Below the pieces are notes generated by a model, which was given only the letters and a program-made list of their open reading frames with translations, did no database searches and was not told the DNA's origin. Positions 58,381-64,000 of a stretch of DNA of 64,000 nucleotides are shown one piece after another (position 1 is the first letter of the stretch; each line of letters starts with the position of its first letter). The position numbers and the translations under genes are program-made. This stretch comes from Deroplatys truncata (Eukaryota > Arthropoda > Insecta > Mantodea > Mantidae): contig CM060978.1 in NCBI GenBank assembly GCA_030765065.1, positions 108,743,192-108,807,191 of the forward strand. Direction: 5' to 3'.

Positions 58381-59089
58381 AAAGCCTCGACTTTGTATCG
58401 CTTTTTCCAACTTATCCTTGATTCTGTGAAACTCTATTATCACTTTGTATGACAGTATGTTGAAGTATTTTAGATAGCAGGAAATAAGATAAATAAGCAC
58501 ATATTTTCACTTTATTTTTCGAGAGCGGTGCATGTTCGTACTATGAGAACGTTCTGACACATCTCTCTTTCAGTTTTAAAAGCCTCCGCTCATTTTGCAG
58601 CACTTCCACGTGGAACTCCTCTCTCACCTGCCTCTCGTAACGCTCTACAACACCGGGAAGCGTTTTTCCTTTAAAAGGCTGAATCTTCATGAAGTATTTC
58701 TCTACACAGTTAAGCAATGAGTTCGGGACTTCCTACTAACATTTCTCTTAGTGACCAACTTGAGCTTGTTTTGTTTACCACTATGACTTCTGTCAGTTTT
58801 ACCAGTAAATCAAAGCAAACATTCTCAAAGACAGACAGTATAGTTGACACGCTTCCACTTTATAATGACACTTGAAATACTTTTCTGCAGGAATTCTACA
58901 TGCAACTGAAGCATTATACACCACAAAGGTGATCCTTTAGATTTATTGTAGGCGCTAAAACCAGAGCATCTTTAAAGAATCACATGGCGACAAACATTTA
59001 TTCAGAGTTAAGCTTAATCTACTCTACCTATAAGCATCAATAAACATACAATTACAATCCATTTATAAATACTAATGTAATAAAAGATG
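58381..59089. other. Unassigned stretch
   Basis: Nothing recognised. Confidence 0.5.
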
Positions 59090-59215
59090 ATTAACACTCA
59101 TATGAGTTTCTCCGCCCATGAGAAATGCACATATACGCATTATATATTATACTAGTAGTATTCATACAAAAAGTGATTCTTCTATCCACCTTACGTTATT
59201 CACATCGTGAAGGGT
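59090..59215 (+). repeat. Family A 5'-end fragment
   Basis: 'actcatatgagtttctccgccc' and 'ctatccaccttacgttattc' resemble the family start. It is cut off by the transposase relic. Confidence 0.55.
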
Positions 59216-60010
59216 GATCTATATAAAACCTAACACATTTAAGGACTTATAACTTGTAAAACAAACAGTGTAACCTGTTCTGAATTACAGAATAAACGTT
59301 GAAAATATCTTCTACCTGCATCCAATCACCACTGTACTCGTCGCATCACATTCTGTGATGTTTTCCGAGGTGTATCCTGGTCAATGTTTCTGATTTTATT
59401 CATAAGTACCTTACGAATTCAGCAAGAGACCGCGGTTTATTTTTGTATACTCTGTTCTTAAGGTGGTCCACAAGAATAAATCCGGAAATGTGACGTCGGG
59501 TATTCTGGGAGGCCACAGATTTTGTTTAGATAAGATGACCACCGAAGTAACTGCCAATAAGTTTCATGGAAACATAAGACGTATGACTTGTTGCGTCATC
59601 TTGCTGGAAATAGCTTTCAGTCAATTTATCTCCACAAATGCGTTGAAGATGTACCCATAGACCGCAATGTCTACCGTATAGTCGCAGAAAATGGGACTAG
59701 CAATATTGCGCACTAGTTCCAACCTTTTCCGAATGCAATGGAGCCTCGTGAATGATATTCGGGTTCTCAGCAACCTAATATATCCTGTTTTGCGTGTTGG
59801 TGTAGCTTGACAGGTGAAACCATGCGTCATCCGTAATCCAGGTTATGGAGAGAATGTCTGGGGTTGCAATAACAACAGCCTGAAAACATTGACAGTAACG
59901 TATCCACTTTTTCGCGTCTGGTTCTTTTAATTTATGCACTGTTCACTTTCTTTGCAACTCTCTGACATGTGTCATATGAGTAGCGTTTTCCTGCACTTAA
60001 CAGGTGCAAT
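59216..60010 (-). pseudogene. Second Tc1/mariner-superfamily transposase relic
   Basis: On the minus strand, about 59850-59700 reads 'DDAWFHLSSYTNTQNRIY', a stop, then 'VAENPNIIHEAPLHSEKVGT'. This is the segment around the first catalytic Asp in the T-D-E-A-x-F-x-L-S-G family. After several broken frames, about 59525-59440 reads 'NLWPPRIPDVTFPDLFLWTT', which holds the third acidic residue (P-P-R-S-P-D-L-T-P-x-D-F-F-L-W-G in relatives). Then 'YTKINRGLL' matches the following helix. The middle block with the second Asp is not recognisable. It belongs to a different lineage from the 5.7 kb relic, judged by the motif wording. Confidence 0.78.
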
Positions 60011-60094
60011 TATTTCTTTTGTGAGTTAACTAAACGTATTCGAACATCAACACGATCTTGATTCATTGCAGTCTCGCTGAAGAGAGAGCCAGCT

Positions 60095-60590
60095 ATTTTG
60101 TTCCATTTATATGCCGCCTTTAACACCTAGGGTGAACGAGCATAGTTTGTAAAGTGGAGAGATGGTATAGTAGCTTTATCCCATATATACAGCCTAGGGG
60201 CTAAATATGGGGGAGCTAGAAAACTGGTGCACTAGACATAAGTTTTAGATGTAAGCTTTATTTGTATTATTGTAATAATGATGAAAATAAATATTACTAT
60301 TTACTATTACTATCACCTAGGGTCATATCAGCGGCTTTGCCTTTGGAAGAATTCCTCATCGACAATAATGTTCACTTGTTTACTATTGTGTTTATATTGG
60401 GTTTTCTTTATAAACATTACATTTTTACACATATTTGCGCTCTCACTCATACCCAAGGGAGGATGGGGAATAATCCTGGCTAAAGAAAAATTACCATCCT
60501 CCAGCCGAGAAACGAACTCAGGACCTCTGGATTGGGAAGCTAGCATGCCAACAGCCAGAACACAGCGGTAGTCAGAGAGTTGGTCCTCGT
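60095..60590 (-). repeat. SINE family C, copy 3 (tRNA-like head type 2), split by a LINE tail
   Basis: Tail part at 60095-60133 ('ccatttatatgccgcctttaa'), then a 180-bp insertion, then the body and head at 60324-60590. The head differs from copies 1 and 2: on the minus strand it is 'ggcatgctagcttcccaatcc' and 'tcctgagttcgtttctcgg' joined to the same body 'tttttctttagccaggatta'. Confidence 0.8.
60134..60313 (+). mobile_element. 180-bp 5'-truncated non-LTR retrotransposon tail with 10-bp target duplication
   Basis: 'cacctagggt' occurs at 60124-60133 and 60314-60323, and intact SINE C copies have a single such sequence ('aacatctaggtcatattgg' at 61.07 kb). The insert ends in 'aataaatattactatttact', an A-rich short-repeat tail typical of LINE 3' ends. 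Its source family is unknown. Confidence 0.75.
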
Positions 60591-61044
60591 TCCTTGTCAT
60601 GGATGAAATTGATCACCTTTTTGGAAAATTGCTAACACTGAATTGTTTTCAAAACGCCCGTGGTGTTTCAATCAATGCGTTTGTCTGCCAATATGTTTAC
60701 CAATAAAAGCACGCTATCATACTAAAACTGTATGTTCGTTTATGATTGAAAAAGTAGAGACTGTAAAGTAATTAACAATAGACAACAATAGACATAAGGC
60801 AACAATGGATGGTAACAGAGCTAATTTCAATACCAGCATCGATTCTCTCAGAGCCACTGACGTCATAAAGCTCAATTTGAGTTGTTTATTATTTTCTAGA
60901 GGGAAATTATGTCTTTGAAAGTTTTCAAGTTAATATGGATCGATCTGCATTTTCCCTAGAAATTATTTAAAATTAAGCAATAGGTACTTAGTTAAATACA
61001 ACATCCGAAAACTGTATTCACATGTTTAGCCGTGATAACCAGTT

Positions 61045-61305
61045 CCTTGTTTTTCATTTATATGCCGCCTTTAACATCTAGGTCATATTGGCGGTTTTTG
61101 CCTTCGGAGCAATTTCTCATGGCAGTGGTGTTCACTCATTTACTGTTTGTATTATCTTTAGCTTGTCTTTAAATTCACACACACACGTATTTACACTATA
61201 TTTCATACTTCTAGACTATAGGGAAGATAGGAATATTCTGTCTAAAGATAAATCCCCACCCTCCAGCCGGAAATCGAACCGGTACCTCTGGATCTGGAAC
61301 CAGCT
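61045..61305 (-). repeat. SINE family C, copy 4 (head type 2, head truncated)
   Basis: Body as in copy 3. The head on the minus strand reads 'gatccagaggtaccggttcg' followed by 'atttccggctggagg', matching head type 2, then truncates. Confidence 0.8.
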
Positions 61306-61399
61306 CTTATGATGGAAAGAAAAGAGAATCGCAAACTTACAAACGTGGCTACCAGACGAGGTAGAGATAAACATGCAACATGGAGTATTTAAAAAGCGG

Positions 61400-61965
61400 C
61401 TAACGCTAGGGGGGGGGAAATTATGACACAAGTTACTCCTATATTTTAATGCCTCTACATTTTTCCTGTACAAAGCTGTTACCTATCTTCCCAGTTATAT
61501 AAAATACACGTACAATCAGTGTGAAGAGGATTGCATAGGTTATTCATAAAAAATTCCAGATACATATATATATATATTATTAGCGTGCAAATATTTGGTG
61601 TATTAATCAAAACCGATAAGAGCTATTTTAGAAAATAAAAAAAATAACTAAATTTTTTCCATGTAAGGGTTAGTTTCATATGAGGCTATTTTCTTGAAAA
61701 TATTCGCTTGGAATATTTAAACAACGTCTGGCTCAAGTATAAAATTTGGTAATTGTCCACTTTTCGTTTTTGAATTGCGCTGTTCACGGACAGACACACA
61801 AACACATACATAGATTCACATACAGACGGACCTTTTACTAAAAATGCTTTTTCCGTGTTTAGTGAATCTCCAAACGCGTATTTTCCGTGAATTCTGGAAA
61901 TAGAATTTTTGGGTGGATAGAATCCTTCACGCACGTACCTTAGGTAAGCGGTAGAGAAGGTAAAC
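61400..61965 (+). repeat. Family A repeat, copy 13 (5' truncated)
   Basis: From 'gggggggaaattatgacacaa' through 'taatgcctctacatttttcc' and 'gaattgcgctgttcacggac' to 'gcggtagagaaggta'. Confidence 0.8.
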
Positions 61966-62560
61966 ATGAACTATGTGAACTGTAAAGCTACATGCTGATA
62001 ACGCACTTACTAAAAACAAAGTTATATCATGTTACCCGCTGGCTATTTCCATTCCAACCTTAGTTTCCACAGAAATTTACTCTCCCTCATCAGCAAGCAT
62101 TTCGTTATTCACTACCTCCTTATTAATCTTCAGCCATGTCTCTCTAATTAAAGCTTTCCTCACTTCCCCTATTCTACCAAACTGTATACAGCGTCTTCGT
62201 CCCCTCCGCAGATTGTGAACATTATTCTCAACCCCTTAACCTACAAACCCCCAGTCTAAAATCAAGTCATTATTTCTCTTTCCTGTCTGCTGCATATTCA
62301 ATATACATACACCGTCTCCACAAGCTATGCCTTAAAATCCATATAAGGTATTAAAGATCTCTTGTATTTAATTAGCCGATTTCTATCTCGATCATGGGCG
62401 TTTTTGCTTTCAATGTGTATTATATGCATTTGCAACCGATAAAAACGGTTGTGACGATACCATTATTTCTCGATACTTGACATCGATAGTGATTTTCGAG
62501 CACCGAAAGTCGATACTCGATAGTACTTGATACTAAAATCATAAAAAAAATATAAAAAAT
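61966..62560. other. Unassigned stretch
   Basis: No gene. A cluster of 'tcgatact'/'cgatagt' variants lies at 62475-62535. Confidence 0.5.
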
Positions 62561-62561
62561 C

Positions 62562-63358
62562 TTATGTGTTACCCTCACATGACTTTCTCTACTCTTGTAC
62601 AAACTATTTTTACAAACTCTTATTCTCAATCTATTTCATATTAATCGAGATAAACATTTGCAGAAACGATCTCATTGCTAATTCTCTTGTAGGTGCAAGG
62701 GAATATGGTAGGCTTTAAGCGATAGTAAAATCTTTTAAGAGCTGGTTGCTATGTGGAGCATTCCATTTTCTTTGCGTGCCCAGGACATACAAAAAGAAAA
62801 GAAAGAAAAACAAAACGAATAACGAATTCCCATTTGAGAAATAGTATTAAGTATTGGAAAATTCAAACAAATAACAAGGAATATGTTGAAAATGGTTCAC
62901 TGCACACAAAAAATGTATATGACATAAATTGTGTGTTTTATGGTAAAGTTTTGTCTATCTCTTACGGTTTACCAGTTATACAAAATTCATTCAGAATCAA
63001 GACGACTTTTGGGGATATTCCCAGAAAATTCTAGATATGCTTTCCATTTGCCATGAAAGTGTCTTAAAATATTATATTTTGATCAAAATCGTTAGTGCCA
63101 TTTCTGATAGAAAAAAAAACTTCGAAAAATGTTCCATGTACAGGGTAGACTGGAATGGGGGGATTTTCTTGAAAATCTTCGTGTCACATCCTTTAAAGAT
63201 ACTGAAGTTTGGTAACACACACACTGGCCTTTTTTAAAAATGCTTTTTTTTGCATTATGGGGCTTCAAAACATGTATTTCCGGTGAAATCTCAATATCGA
63301 ATTTTTAGTTGAAATGCAATATTTCTACATACTATACGTATTAGAGAAAGTATAAAGC
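62562..63358 (+). repeat. Family A repeat, copy 14 (near full length)
   Basis: 5' end 'cacatgactttctctactc' (62576) and 3' end 'attagagaaagta' (63340-63353). Shortest near-complete copy, about 790 bp. Confidence 0.87.
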
Positions 63359-63365
63359 TTAAGTA

Positions 63366-63440
63366 AATATACTTTGTGTACCCACAATTAAACGATAGAG
63401 GGTAGGGAAAGTAATGTGAATGTATCACATCAGATTTTTT
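63366..63440 (-). repeat. Family A 5'-end fragment, inverted
   Basis: 'gtacccacaattaaacgatag' and 'gtagggaaagtaatgtgaat' followed by 'gtatcacatcaga' match the family start on the minus strand. Confidence 0.75.
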
Positions 63441-63734
63441 TCCTTCTAGTTTACTGCTTTGCTGGAAATGCGTGCTGCCTCACTTGTACCTCAATTTTAA
63501 CCTTATCCGAGTGCGCTTCCGCTCATTTATAATCACACCTTGCTTTATCCACACACATTAGTACTTCCGTTCGTATATAATCATATCTTGCTCCGTGTTT
63601 TGGTTTTCGGTATCCTTGCTTGTATTACAAATATCATTTTGATTGTTATTACGTTCTCATTTCTCTTACGCCCACAGAATATTTTTATGTTCTTGACGTG
63701 CAAAGAGAATTACATTTTACACACAGCGACCAGT

Positions 63735-64000
63735 TCTAAAAATATTTGACTATCGCTTAAGGCCTACTATGTTCCCCTTGTTTTGTATTTGCAAGGGCAA
63801 TATAGAAATATAGTAGTGTTTAAGCATAGACATATCTCTTAATAGCTGGTTGCTATGTGCAACACCATTCTCTTTGCCACAGATTAATACTCTTTGCATA
63901 TCCAAGACAAAAAATGAATAACGAATTCCCATTTGAGAAAAAGTACTAGTATTGGAAAATTTAAGGGAATAACAAGCAATATCTCGAAAACGGTTCACTC
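63735..64000 (+). repeat. Family A repeat, internal fragment running off the window
   Basis: 'tctcttaatagctggttgct' and 'ggttcactc' at the window end match the same region of copy 14 (about 62700-62900). Confidence 0.75.

Noticed and set aside
1..64000. CRISPR array, operons or phage
   Set aside because: No regularly spaced direct repeats with unique spacers, no ribosome-binding-site gene strings, and all coding remnants are eukaryotic mobile elements or mtDNA.

Overview
The window is repeat-rich, AT-rich nuclear DNA from an arthropod, most likely an insect with a large genome. I draw that from three things. A mitochondrial fragment reads only in the invertebrate mitochondrial code (TGA as Trp, ATA as Met, AGA as Ser). 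The transposase, LINE, gypsy-type Gag and tRNA-headed SINE sequences are all of arthropod type. There are no prokaryote-style operons. The species cannot be fixed from sequence alone. I found no intact host protein gene, rRNA, CRISPR array or convincing functional tRNA gene. Almost everything recognisable is a mobile-element relic.

Layout. 0-4 kb: two copies of an abundant ~0.85-0.9 kb repeat ('family A'), one split by a composite mitochondrial insert (nad5 joined to nad1), plus LINE reverse transcriptase and LINE endonuclease relics and a SINE. 4.7-6.3 kb: a SINE and a Tc1/mariner-type transposase relic. 6.3-15.2 kb: mostly unassigned. 15.2-19.6 kb: a long SINE, then a 2.27 kb DNA transposon (16464-18733) with ~120 bp imperfect terminal inverted repeats. 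That transposon carries a frameshifted copy of a widespread but functionally uncharacterised arthropod gene family; this is the most interesting item in the window. 19.7-29.1 kb: a nest of family A copies, a PIF/Harbinger relic, a 3.1 kb LTR-type insertion with gag (4-bp AACT duplication) and a solo LTR (4-bp GTTG duplication). 30.1-34.1 kb: a 265-bp MITE, tRNA-like elements with inverted-repeat arms, and a 566-bp Tc1/mariner derivative with ~165 bp inverted repeats. 34-50 kb: sparse, with simple repeats, a 143-bp foldback and a few repeat copies. 49.6-64 kb: dense SINEs, family A copies, a Helitron-like 3' end, a second Tc1/mariner-type relic and a SINE with a clean 12-bp target duplication.

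The elements do not act together as a pathway. They form a layered record of insertions: family A is the oldest common substrate, and mtDNA, LTR elements and SINEs were inserted into or beside it. Family A and SINE copies that lack an insert provide empty-site sequences, which make several insertion boundaries certain to the base. Element names rest on recognised protein motifs or tRNA-like promoter boxes; no database search was possible.
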